From Suilimivivens sp045586385 (lineage in GTDB: Bacteria > Bacillota > Clostridia > Lachnospirales > Lachnospiraceae), in NCBI GenBank assembly GCA_045586385.1, contig JAZNAE010000095.1, forward strand, positions 1 through 64,000: DNA of 64,000 bases, in the 5' to 3' direction. A program made the translations under genes and the position numbers. Below the pieces are notes generated by a model that had not been told where the DNA came from, did no database searches, and worked only from the letters and a program-made list of their open reading frames with translations. This document shows, piece by piece, positions 7,945 through 16,626 of the stretch. Each line of letters starts with the position of its first letter. Position 1 is the first letter of the stretch.

Positions 7945-8711
7945 ATGAATAGGATGAATTTTTTTAATAATAATTATCGTTATAATAATGATTCTTGTAA
8001 TGATAATCAAACAGATTCGTGTTGTGATGAAAAAACAATTGTTCCGACGATGCAATATGCCCACCAGGACCTAGAGGCCCGCAAGGCCCGGCAGGTCCTC
8101 AAGGACCGCAAGGTCAGACAGGAGAGGCAGGAGCACAAGGTCCTCAAGGTCCGGCAGGTTTTCGAGGTCCGGCAGGAGAGACAGGAGCACGAGGCCCGCA
8201 AGGCCCGATAGGACCTCGTGGTCTTACAGGGGAGAGAGGAGCACAGGGCCCCATAGGTCCGGCAGGTCCTCAAGGTCCGACAGGCGGAGTATTGAATTTT
8301 GCAGATTTCTATGCATTGATGCCGCCTGATAATGCCGCAACTGTTGCGCACGGTACGGATGTTAGTTTTCCCCGAGATGGAGCTAACAGTGGAACAGATA
8401 TCGTACGGACCGGCCCCGGTTCATTTAATCTGGCCCAGATAGGAACTTATCAAGTATTCTTCCAGGTGGGTGTAACGGAAGCAGGACAGTTAATGTTGAC
8501 ATTAAATGATGAAGATTTAGAGTACACGGTAGTTGGCCGTGCAACAGGAGCTTCGCAGATCATAGGTATGGCAATCGTATCAACAACTGTTATTAATTCC
8601 ATTTTAACTGTTAGAAACCCTGCGGGTAATGCAGCAGCACTTGGTATTACACCGGTAACAGGAGGATCCAGGTCTGTTTCAGCGCATCTTGTTATTATTC
8701 AAATTCAGTAA
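7945..8711 (+). pseudogene. Collagen-like (BclA-type) surface protein, frameshifted
   Basis: An Asn-rich N-terminus (MNRMNFFNNNYRYNND) reads in one frame to about 8040; Gly-X-Y repeats rich in GPQGPAG and a BclA-like C-terminal trimer domain (from VLNFADFYALM to HLVIIQIQ) read in the -1 frame from about 8043 to 8711. Adding one A to the A6 run at 8030-8035 joins them and gives a CPPGPRG junction typical of these proteins. So this is either a pseudogene, a phase-variable gene or a homopolymer error. Similar proteins form hair-like layers on spores. No signal peptide is seen, as usual for exosporium proteins. Confidence 0.8.
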
Positions 8712-8745
8712 TAGCTTTATGTGGGAATGAGGTGGATGGCTGACA

Positions 8746-9548
8746 ATGAAAACAATAATTGCATTAGATGCGGGACACGGTTATCACACAGCGGGAAAAC
8801 GTTGTATGAAAAAATTAGATCCGGACCAGACCAGAGAGTGGTATTTGAATGATCGCATTATGGATTTGGTAGAAGATCAGTTGCGGGATTATGATTGTAC
8901 AGTGCTTCGGGTAGGTGATACCACCGGAAGAAAGGATATTGCATTATCGGCCAGAGTAAAGGCAGCTAATGTGGCAAAGAGCGTCATTTATCTTTCTATG
9001 CATCATAATGCCGGGTTGTCCGGCCGCAGGGGCGGGGGGACTATCATTTTCCACTATGCCAATAATGCTGTAAGGAATGAGCAGGCAAAGCGGTTGTACA
9101 ATCAGATTGTATCAAGAACAGGTTTAGTAGGGAATCGTGCACAGACTGTTATTAAAAAAAATTTTATGTTTTAAAGCATAGCGATATGCCGGCATTTCTT
9201 GTGGAAAATGGTTTTATGGATTCACCTGATGATGTACCAGTAATCTTATCTTTGGAACATGCAGAAAAGACTGCCCAGGGAGTTGCAGCTTTTCTGATAG
9301 AAGAAATTTCTTTGAAAGCTAAAAATGCCCAAAATGATTCCACAACACAAGAAAAAGTATATTATCCGGCTTATAAAGGAGCTGATACTACGTTATCAAT
9401 TGCCTTGGAAACACTGGGAATTGACTATAGTTATGAGTTCCGAAAAAAGATTGCAATTCCCAATCATATTAGCGGTTACCGCGGTACAGCCGCACAAAAT
9501 ACTCATATGTATAATTTGCTTGTGGCAGGTTTACTAAAAAGAATATAG
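8746..9548 (+). pseudogene. N-acetylmuramoyl-L-alanine amidase (Amidase_3), frameshifted
   Basis: The first part reads LDAGHGYHT (zinc His) and SMHHNAG (second zinc His) and stops at 9172-9174. The rest of the domain continues in the -1 frame: VLKHSDMPAFLVENGFMDS, with the catalytic Glu in LVENGF, then a C-terminal region to 9548. The break is an A8 run at 9154-9161. One added A, or a -1 slip on the in-phase heptamer A AAA AAT (9156-9162), restores one open frame of about 267 codons. The enzyme would cut the amide between muramic acid and L-Ala. No signal peptide is seen. Confidence 0.82.
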
Positions 9549-9567
9549 CAGATATAATTTTTTATAT

Positions 9568-9870
9568 TCATACTTTGATTCCTGTATAGGAAATATATTT
9601 AATACCCAAGAAAGATTTTAATCCGAACGTAATTATATCATCATATTTTAGACGAAAAGGGGGAAGGAGAACTTCACCCTCTTTTGTTTTTACACCGTGG
9701 TATCTCTGTTTGGTTTTAAAGAAATCGGCATGTTTTTCATCAATAAGATGAACATGAAGTTCTGTGATCTCAAAATCAGAGTTATTGATCGTGACTTCCT
9801 CAACAACAATAATATTTTTCTTCTTTTTATTCATATATTCCACTAATTTCGGTTCATAAGTAAATTCCAT
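9568..9870 (-). CDS. Hypothetical protein, 100 residues
   Basis: A good Shine-Dalgarno (AGGAG) precedes the start on the minus strand. The N-terminus EPKLVEYMNKKKKNIIVVE and the C-terminal SFLGIKYISYTGIKV faintly recall small HesB/IscA-like proteins of Clostridia, but no cysteine is present, so it could not hold an Fe-S cluster in the usual way. It is convergent with the amidase gene and divergent from rsmH. The function is unknown. Confidence 0.65.
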   Translation of the reverse strand: MEFTYEPKLVEYMNKKKKNIIVVEEVTINNSDFEITELHVHLIDEKHADFFKTKQRYHGVKTKEGEVLLPPFRLKYDDIITFGLKSFLGIKYISYTGIKV

Positions 9871-10012
9871 AATAACTCGTCTCCTTTTATGCTCGTTGCA
9901 AAGTAAAAATAAAGCAATTATGTATTATTATAGCACAGCATGCTTTATGGCTGCATTGTTTTTTGTGAAAGATTCGTGTATCATGTTAGCAGAAGGCATG
10001 AGAGGATTTGAA

Positions 10013-11083
10013 ATGGAAGAGAAAAAAGAGCATGTGATGCAACAAGAAGAAGTACATAAAAGACGTGTGCGATATAAAGGTACCCATCCCAGAAAATATA
10101 GTGAAAAGTATAAGGAGCATAATCCCGAAAAATATCAGGATACTATAGAAAAGGTGATAGGAAAGGGCAGCACTCCCGCAGGAATGCACATTTCTATCTG
10201 TGTGCAGGAAATATTGGATTTTTTGCAGATTGAGCCGGGAATGAAAGGCCTGGATGCAACCTTAGGCTATGGCGGACACAGCCGGAGAATGCTGGAGTGT
10301 TTAGAAGGACAAGGTCATTTGTACGGTTTGGATGTTGATCCCATAGAGATTGTAAAGACAAAGGAGCGCCTAAATAACCTTGGATATGGCGATGATATTT
10401 TTACTGCCATTAACCAAAATTTTGCCCATATTGACGAGGTGGCAAAAGAACATGGAACTTTTAATTTTCTGTTGGCAGATTTAGGTGTTTCATCCATGCA
10501 GATTGATAATCCGGAAAGGGGATTTTCTTATAAAAATGAAGGTCCCCTTGATTTGCGGTTAAATCCAAGAGCAGGAATTTCAGCAGCAGAAAGACTTAAG
10601 GAAGTTACAACGGATGAACTTGAGTGGATGCTGATTGATAATGCTGATGAGCCTTATGCAAAAGAAATTGCCAGAAAAATTATTGAGAAGAGAAGAAAAG
10701 GAAAAGCTGTTGAGACTACTACACAGCTTGCAGCTATTATAGAGGAAGCACTTTCCTTTATTCCTGAGAAGGAAAGAAGAGATGCAGTGAAAAAATGCTG
10801 TGCCAGAGTATTTCAGGCGTTACGGATTGATGTAAACAGCGAATTTGAAGTGTTGGATGCTTTTTTACAGAAACTGCCGGATGTGATGGCACCGGGAGGC
10901 CGTATTGCCATTTTAACTTTTCATTCGGGGGAGGACAGGCTTGTGAAAAAGGCTTTTAAAGAAATGGAAAGAGAAGGAATTTATAGTGAGATAGCAACAG
11001 ATGTTATCAGACCATCCGCACAGGAATGTGCCAGAAACCCGAGAGCCCGCTCCACAAAAATGCGCTGGGCAATAAAAAAATGA
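10013..11083 (+). CDS. rsmH: 16S rRNA (cytosine-1402-N4)-methyltransferase, RsmH-like
   Basis: About 356 residues from the ATG at 10013, which has AGAGG eight bases upstream; the frame is open further up but without a better site. The RsmH fold is clear: TPAGMHISICVQE, the SAM motif DATLGYGGHSRRML, ADLGVSSMQID and DLRLNPRAG, then LTFHSGEDRLVKK and RSTKMRWA at the end. It differs from canonical mraW in an N-terminal basic extension of about 40 residues and in standing outside the division cluster, so it may be a paralogue. RsmH methylates N4 of C1402 in 16S rRNA. Confidence 0.9.
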   Translation: MEEKKEHVMQQEEVHKRRVRYKGTHPRKYSEKYKEHNPEKYQDTIEKVIGKGSTPAGMHISICVQEILDFLQIEPGMKGLDATLGYGGHSRRMLECLEGQGHLYGLDVDPIEIVKTKERLNNLGYGDDIFTAINQNFAHIDEVAKEHGTFNFLLADLGVSSMQIDNPERGFSYKNEGPLDLRLNPRAGISAAERLKEVTTDELEWMLIDNADEPYAKEIARKIIEKRRKGKAVETTTQLAAIIEEALSFIPEKERRDAVKKCCARVFQALRIDVNSEFEVLDAFLQKLPDVMAPGGRIAILTFHSGEDRLVKKAFKEMEREGIYSEIATDVIRPSAQECARNPRARSTKMRWAIKK

Positions 11084-11190
11084 AAATATAATGTATAGAA
11101 ATAAGGACGCTTATAGTTGAAGAGTGTGTGTATTTGCAGTATAATATATTATATATAATATGTATGGGCGGAAAAACAGGAGGTATTTTT

Positions 11191-12897
11191 ATGAAGACAA
11201 AAGATAAAGTTTCATTAATTCATTCTATTAAGACCAAAATGAATTTGTTGGTATTTGTATCTATTATGAGTGTGGTAGCGATTATACTGATAATTGTAAT
11301 TCCGCAAATAGAAGAAAATATGCGAAGCACAACACAAAGTTATATGAAGGATGTCACTTTGGTTGCAGGTGCAAGTATAGACAGAGAGATGGAAATGCTG
11401 GGGGAAGAGGTAGCACTTACACCGGAGGAATTGGACTTGCTGGTAGGAGACGTGACGATTAAAGGAATGTCTTCCAGTTATGCATATGTTGTTTCTGCAG
11501 ATGGCACTATGCTCTACCATCCGACACCTGAAAAGATAGGTCAACCGGTTGAAAATGCAGCAGTTACAGAATTGGTAAATCAACTTGCAAAGGGAAATGT
11601 TCCGCAACCTGACCTAATTGAGTATTTGTTTAAAGGTGTCATGAAGTATGCTGCTTATTACATAGGTGAAGGTGCATCTTATATTTTGGTAATTACAGCG
11701 GATGAAAGTGAAGTGTTTGCTGACATGCAAACGATTATTGGCAGCAGTATTATTGGTGCGGTAGTGACAGCGATTATATTAGTGGCATTGGCATTGTTTA
11801 TATCTATTTTGATAACGAAACCAATTGAAAATACCACAGCACTTGTTAAGAAAATTGCAGAGTTGGATTTCAGAAAGACGGAACTGCAGGAAAAGGTCAT
11901 CAAGAGAAAAGACGAAAGCGGTGTTATGGCGCGTGCTGTAGGAGAATTAAGAGAAGTGCTTGTGACAGTCATTGCAAAAATAGTGGAACAAAGTGGTGAA
12001 TTAAATACCACAGCAAATTTGATGAATGAAAATGCATTGAAAGCGAGTGATGCTGTTAAACAGGTGGAAAAAGCAATAGATGAAATTGCAGAAGGTGCTT
12101 CTTCACAGGCAGCAGATACCCAGACTGCGACAGAAAATGTTATTGTTATGGGTAATATGATTGAAGAGACGAATGGCGAAGTAGAGAAACTCCGTGCCAA
12201 TGCAAGAGAGATGCGCGATGCAGGAGAAATTGCAGTAGGAAAGTTAAATGAATTAAGTGCTGTAAATCAAAAAACCAAAGATGCAATACAGCTGATTTAT
12301 GAACAGACTAATGTAACAAATGATTCCGTGAACGAAATTGAAAAAGCAGTTAACATTATTACAGATATTGCTGAGGAAACAAACTTACTTTCCTTAAACG
12401 CATCCATTGAAGCAGCACGAGCAGGCGAACAGGGAAGAGGTTTTGCAGTTGTAGCGGCACAGATTCAAAAATTGGCAGAGCAGTCCAATGAATCTGCAAG
12501 CCAGATTAAGAAGATTATTGATGCTTTAATGCAGGAATCTCAGAAATCTGTAGAGACAATGGAAGAAGTAAAAGAGGTTGTTGAAAGGCAGGATGAAAAT
12601 GTTCAAAGTACCAGTGATGCATTCATGAATGTAAAACAGGGTATTGACAGTTCCATTGATGGAATCAGAACGATTGCCAGCAGAACACAGCAACTGGATG
12701 AAGCAAGAGTGAAAGTGGTTGATGTTGTACAGAATTTGACAGCCATTGCAGAAGAGAACGCAGCAAGTACAGAGGAAACATCAGCACTTGCAGTAGAAGT
12801 AAGTTCTATTATGGGTTCTGTGGCAGAACGTACAGAAGATTTACACGGCATTGCAAATGAACTGGATGAAAGCATGAAGCGATTTACGATAGAATAA
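11191..12897 (+). CDS. Methyl-accepting chemotaxis protein with Cache sensor
   Basis: 568 residues. A membrane segment near residues 20-40, an extracellular Cache-type sensor (SSYAYVVSADGTMLYHPTPE), a second membrane segment near 185-205, a HAMP linker (ITKPIENTTALVKKIAELDF), and a long coiled-coil signalling domain with the conserved hairpin tip NLLSLNASIEAARAGEQG. AGGAGG seven bases before the ATG fixes the start. It would signal through CheW/CheA, none of which is nearby. The ligand is unknown; Cache domains of this type often bind small organic acids or amino acids. Confidence 0.95.
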   Translation: MKTKDKVSLIHSIKTKMNLLVFVSIMSVVAIILIIVIPQIEENMRSTTQSYMKDVTLVAGASIDREMEMLGEEVALTPEELDLLVGDVTIKGMSSSYAYVVSADGTMLYHPTPEKIGQPVENAAVTELVNQLAKGNVPQPDLIEYLFKGVMKYAAYYIGEGASYILVITADESEVFADMQTIIGSSIIGAVVTAIILVALALFISILITKPIENTTALVKKIAELDFRKTELQEKVIKRKDESGVMARAVGELREVLVTVIAKIVEQSGELNTTANLMNENALKASDAVKQVEKAIDEIAEGASSQAADTQTATENVIVMGNMIEETNGEVEKLRANAREMRDAGEIAVGKLNELSAVNQKTKDAIQLIYEQTNVTNDSVNEIEKAVNIITDIAEETNLLSLNASIEAARAGEQGRGFAVVAAQIQKLAEQSNESASQIKKIIDALMQESQKSVETMEEVKEVVERQDENVQSTSDAFMNVKQGIDSSIDGIRTIASRTQQLDEARVKVVDVVQNLTAIAEENAASTEETSALAVEVSSIMGSVAERTEDLHGIANELDESMKRFTIE

Positions 12898-12930
12898 TTT
12901 TTGACAGAGTCTGGAAGGAAGAATCGTACA

Positions 12931-13434
12931 ATGGAACGTTGGGATATTTATGACAGCAATAAGCAGAGAACAGGTCGTACTATGAAGCGTAATGACTGGT
13001 GTCTTAAGGATGGCGAATATCATTTGACGGTTCTTGGTGTAGTAGTAAGGCCAGATGGGAAATTTCTAATCACACAGCGTGTCATGACGAAATCATGGGC
13101 ACCCGGCTGGTGGGAGGTTTCCGGCGGCGGTGTGATGGCCGGCGAAGACTCCGCAGATGCAGTGAAAAGAGAAGTGCTTGAGGAAACCGGATTGGATGTA
13201 TCAAATTGCGAAGGCGGTTATCTGTTCAGTTATCAAAGAGAAAATCCCGGTGAGGGTGATAATTATTTTGTAGATATTTATCGCTTTGTAATGGATTTTG
13301 ATGAGAGCGATGTAAAGATTCAGAAAGAAGAGGCAGCAGGCTTTAAACTGGCAACAGCAGAGGAAATTAAAGAACTGGCGGAGCAGGGCATTTTTCTTCA
13401 CTATGACAGTATTAAGCAAGTGTTTGAGTTATAG
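12931..13434 (+). CDS. Nudix hydrolase
   Basis: 167 residues. The Nudix box reads GGGVMAGEDSADAVKREV followed by LEETGL, matching Gx5Ex7REUxEExGU, so Mg2+-dependent cleavage of a nucleoside diphosphate derivative is expected. The N-terminal ERWDIYDSNKQRTGRT is like Idi/YfcD-type Nudix proteins, which may act on isopentenyl or other diphosphates. GGAAGG lies upstream of the ATG at 12931; a longer TTG-started frame has no site. A terminator at 13473 follows. Confidence 0.9.
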   Translation: MERWDIYDSNKQRTGRTMKRNDWCLKDGEYHLTVLGVVVRPDGKFLITQRVMTKSWAPGWWEVSGGGVMAGEDSADAVKREVLEETGLDVSNCEGGYLFSYQRENPGEGDNYFVDIYRFVMDFDESDVKIQKEEAAGFKLATAEEIKELAEQGIFLHYDSIKQVFEL

Positions 13435-13472
13435 GAGAAAAAGGTGGCAAGAAAGTTAATTTATTAAAATTT

Positions 13473-13497
13473 GGGCAGACGTATGTCTGCCCTTTTG
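13473..13497. terminator. Terminator between the Nudix gene and tyrS
   Basis: GGGCAGAC pairs with GTCTGCCC around GTAT, with TTTT on the plus strand and A-rich text on the other side, so it can serve both convergent genes. Confidence 0.8.
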
Positions 13498-13499
13498 CG

Positions 13500-14732
13500 T
13501 TATAGCAGTTCTATTTTTAAAAAGGTTTTCTTTCCTATTTTGAGAACGTCTCCGGTATGAATCGGAGCATCCAAAACAGTGATCTTTTCCCGGTTGAGAG
13601 ATACGCCGCCTTGAGTAACCAGGCGTCTGAATTCGCTACCGCTTCTGACAATTTCTTTTTGAATAAGTGGTGCGATAATATCCTGTAAGATTTTTGCTTC
13701 CATAGGTACGGGTAGTATAGGAATGTCTTCCGGTATACCCTTATTAGTAAAGGCCTGTTTGAAAAATTTTTCAGCAAGTAAAGTGTTTTCTTCTGAATGA
13801 TATAGAGCTGTAATGGTCTGTGCCAATAATAGCTTTATGTCTCTGGGGTTACATCCGTCTGCCAGTTTTTCTTTTATGGCATCAAGTTCATCGGGAAGAA
13901 TGTCAGTGGCCAGTTCAAAGTAGCGGACAATCAGGTTATCAGGCACTTCCATCACTTTTTTAAACATGACGTTGGCTTCTTCTTTTACACCAATGTAATT
14001 GCCGAGGCTTTTACTCATTTTTTCGATACCGTCAAGACCTTCCAGGATAGGCATGAAAAGTGCAGCCTGGGGTTCGAATCCATAATCTTTTTGCAGGGAA
14101 CGTCCCATTAGGATGTTGAAGGTCTGGTCGGTGCCGCCCAGTTCAAGGTCAGCTGAAATTTCCACGGAATCGTATGCCTGCATCAGTGGGTAAAAGAATT
14201 CGTGTAGACCGATAGGCACCTGATTGGTAAAACGGTTTTGGAAGTCGTCACGCTCTAACATACGGGCTACGGTAATGGTGGAAGCAAGCTTCAAAATATC
14301 TTCCATAGTTAAAAGCTCCAGCCATTCACCGTTGTAGCGGACCTGCGTCTTTTTTCGATCAAGGATGTGAAAAATTTGTTCCTGGTAGGTAAGTGCATTG
14401 GTCAATACTTCTTCGCTGCTGAGTGCTTTTCTGCCTTTTGATTTACCGGTGGGGTCTCCGATTCTGGCAGTAAAATCACCGATAATAATGATGATTTGAT
14501 GCCCCAAATCCTGTAATTGTTTCAACTTGCGAAGGGGTACTGCATGACCCAGATGGATATCCGGCGCACTGGGATCCATTCCGAATTTTACGTTTAAGGG
14601 CTTTCCTGTAGATAGGGAGTGCTCCAATTTGCACCTAAGATCCTCTTCGCCGATTAGGCTTTCCGCACCTTTCAAAATGATGCGCATTTGTCTGTTTACT
14701 TCCTGTTTCATGTTACTTTCATTGGTTGTCAT
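13500..14732 (-). CDS. tyrS: Tyrosyl-tRNA synthetase
   Basis: 410 residues from an ATG with AGGAGG seven bases upstream; the longer open frame (to 14813) only runs into the T-box terminator. Class I signatures are visible: the HLGH form of HIGH in APDIHLGHAVPL and KMSKS in IEKMSKSLGNYIG. A C-terminal S4 domain (LVTQGGVSLNREKI) binds tRNA. It is the TyrRS type with a YNGEWL-containing catalytic core. It charges tRNA-Tyr and is controlled by the T-box leader just upstream, whose specifier is TAC. Confidence 0.97.
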   Translation of the reverse strand: MTTNESNMKQEVNRQMRIILKGAESLIGEEDLRCKLEHSLSTGKPLNVKFGMDPSAPDIHLGHAVPLRKLKQLQDLGHQIIIIIGDFTARIGDPTGKSKGRKALSSEEVLTNALTYQEQIFHILDRKKTQVRYNGEWLELLTMEDILKLASTITVARMLERDDFQNRFTNQVPIGLHEFFYPLMQAYDSVEISADLELGGTDQTFNILMGRSLQKDYGFEPQAALFMPILEGLDGIEKMSKSLGNYIGVKEEANVMFKKVMEVPDNLIVRYFELATDILPDELDAIKEKLADGCNPRDIKLLLAQTITALYHSEENTLLAEKFFKQAFTNKGIPEDIPILPVPMEAKILQDIIAPLIQKEIVRSGSEFRRLVTQGGVSLNREKITVLDAPIHTGDVLKIGKKTFLKIELL

Positions 14733-14763
14733 ATGTTTTCCTCCTGTTCTGATCAAGAAAAAC

Positions 14764-15070
14764 AAAAAACTCCCGTCCTTCAATAGGACGAGAGTATATT
14801 CTCGCGATACCACCTAAAGTTTATAAACAGTTCACACTGTTTACCTCTTCGAGTACGACCAATTTATTTTTAATGGTTTATACTCTAGCACGTTAACGGG
14901 TGCAGGAACCGTCGCAGCCTACCGGACATAAGTCTTTTGGTACGAAGCTCAAAGATGTATTCACATAAAGCTTCCCATGTGCCTCTCATCAACCGGCAAC
15001 TTTCTGTATGTTTCCCTTTATGTTACTTCTTCTTATCATTGCTTTTCTTAATCAATCAACTATTTATTTA
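14764..15070 (-). promoter_or_regulatory. T-box leader of tyrS (Tyr specifier)
   Basis: Read on the minus strand, the T-box sequence AGGTGGTATCGCG is at 14815-14803 and the terminator (CTCTCGTCCT / AGGACGGGAG, then six T) at 14794-14764. The Stem I specifier region reads GAA-TAC-ATC with TAC at 14959-14957, a tyrosine codon. Uncharged tRNA-Tyr would stabilise the antiterminator and allow tyrS transcription. Confidence 0.93.
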
Positions 15071-15076
15071 CTTGCA

Positions 15077-15105
15077 ATTATAATTAGCAAAAAGAAGAAT
15101 GTCAA
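15077..15105 (-). promoter_or_regulatory. SigA-type promoter of tyrS
   Basis: On the minus strand TTGACA (15105-15100) and TATAAT (15082-15077) are both perfect consensus with 17 bases between, directly upstream of the T-box leader. Confidence 0.88.
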
Positions 15106-15227
15106 ATATTTTTTTTGGCATACTCAAAAATAGGAGGTTTTGTTTCATTTTATTAATGAAAAGTTGTGAAAAGTGTGGTATTATCAACAGTGTATCGTGA
15201 AGTATACATGAAAGAAGGTATTACAAA

Positions 15228-16610
15228 GTGAGAAATCGCAAAACAATGAAAATATTTATTGTAGGTGGGGGAAATATCGGGCGTGCGCTTGCCAGACAGC
15301 TTGTACACGACGGTTATGAATTAACGGTAATCGACAGAGATGAATCGGTGATAGTCAGTCTCGGAAATTCCATGGATATTATATGTTTGCAGGGAAATGG
15401 TGCCTCTTGTGCAACGCTCCAAGAGATGAATGTTTCCGCAGCAGATATTTTTATTTCCGTGACGAATTCGGATGAAATGAACATTTTGAGCTGTCTGACA
15501 GCGCATATGTTAGGGGCAAAACATACAATTGCAAGAATCAGGGATGTGGATTATGCAAGGCAATATCGTTTTTACAGAGATAAAATGGGTATTTCCATGA
15601 TTATCAACCCGGAGCTTGCTACAGCAATGGAAATTTACCGTTTGCTCCGTTTTCCGCTTGCTACCAGAGTGGAGGTTTTTGCAAAGGGCAGAGCAGAGCT
15701 TGTAGAAATGATGATAGAAGAGGATAGTCCTCTGAATGATAAAACATTGATAGAAATCAGCCAGAATATGGGGATTAATCTGTTGATTTGTGCGGTAGTC
15801 CGCGATGAAGAAGCCTTCGTACCGAAAGGGGATACGGTGATCCATGCCGGAGATGTTCTCTATATGACAGGTGCGGTACAGGAGTTCCGTAAAGCGTTTA
15901 AGAAACTGAATTTGCCCATTAAACCGATGAAATCTATTATGATTGCAGGCGGAGGAATCATCTCTTATTATCTGGCAGAAATTTTGTTACAGCACGGAAC
16001 AAAGGTAACTTTGGTAGAACAGAATGAAGAAGAGGCTGCTCTAATTGCAGAGAAGCTGGATGGTGTAAACGTAATCTGTGATGATGCGCTTGCTTATTTT
16101 GACAATATGTCACAGTCTGATATTGCCCACACAGATGCATTTATCACGCTTACGGAAAATGATGAATATAATCTGGTGGCAGCAATGTATGCTGAATCAA
16201 AGGATATCAGCAAAGTAGTATCAAGGGTTAAGATGAAGTCAAGACTTCATGTACTTCCTGACGACAGCAAGGTATGTATTGTTTCAAGGGAAGATGTTGC
16301 GACAGACCGTATTTTGGGATACAGCCGTTCGCTTTTAAATGCGGAAGATAATGATGCAGTAGAATCCTTGTACCGGTTGATGGACGGAAAAATTGAATTT
16401 ATTGAATTCAGAGTAGATGAAAATGATAAGAATTTGGAGATTCCGCTTAAAAATCTGACAATGAAGAGAAATATGCTAATCGGATGCATTATCAGAGATG
16501 CTAAAATCCTGATTCCCAGAGGTGATGATGTAATTAAAGCAGGAGATACTGTTTTGGTGGCGACGATCAATAGTCAGATTGCGAGATTGGAAGATATATT
16601 TAGTGCATAG
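15228..16610 (+). CDS. trkA: Trk system potassium uptake regulatory subunit TrkA
   Basis: 460 residues made of two RCK_N/RCK_C tandem units: FIVGGGNIGRALARQL opens the first Rossmann fold and MIAGGGIISYYLAEILLQ opens the second near residue 237; each is followed by a TrkA_C domain. It is a cytosolic nucleotide-gated regulator of the TrkH channel. The GTG at 15228 has AAGAAGG nine bases upstream; an ATG six codons later (15246) is a possible alternative. trkH follows 16 bp later, so the pair forms an operon. Confidence 0.95.
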   Translation: MRNRKTMKIFIVGGGNIGRALARQLVHDGYELTVIDRDESVIVSLGNSMDIICLQGNGASCATLQEMNVSAADIFISVTNSDEMNILSCLTAHMLGAKHTIARIRDVDYARQYRFYRDKMGISMIINPELATAMEIYRLLRFPLATRVEVFAKGRAELVEMMIEEDSPLNDKTLIEISQNMGINLLICAVVRDEEAFVPKGDTVIHAGDVLYMTGAVQEFRKAFKKLNLPIKPMKSIMIAGGGIISYYLAEILLQHGTKVTLVEQNEEEAALIAEKLDGVNVICDDALAYFDNMSQSDIAHTDAFITLTENDEYNLVAAMYAESKDISKVVSRVKMKSRLHVLPDDSKVCIVSREDVATDRILGYSRSLLNAEDNDAVESLYRLMDGKIEFIEFRVDENDKNLEIPLKNLTMKRNMLIGCIIRDAKILIPRGDDVIKAGDTVLVATINSQIARLEDIFSA

Positions 16611-16626
16611 ATATTAGGTAAACAGA

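Noticed and set aside
8026..8037. Programmed -1 ribosomal frameshift in the collagen-like gene
   Set aside because: The A6-C run is not in the phase needed for a simultaneous two-tRNA slip (zero-frame codons are GAA AAA ACA), unlike the A8 site in the amidase gene.
14060..14080. tRNA-like GGTTCGAATCC string
   Set aside because: It is inside the tyrS coding sequence, with no acceptor or anticodon stems around it.
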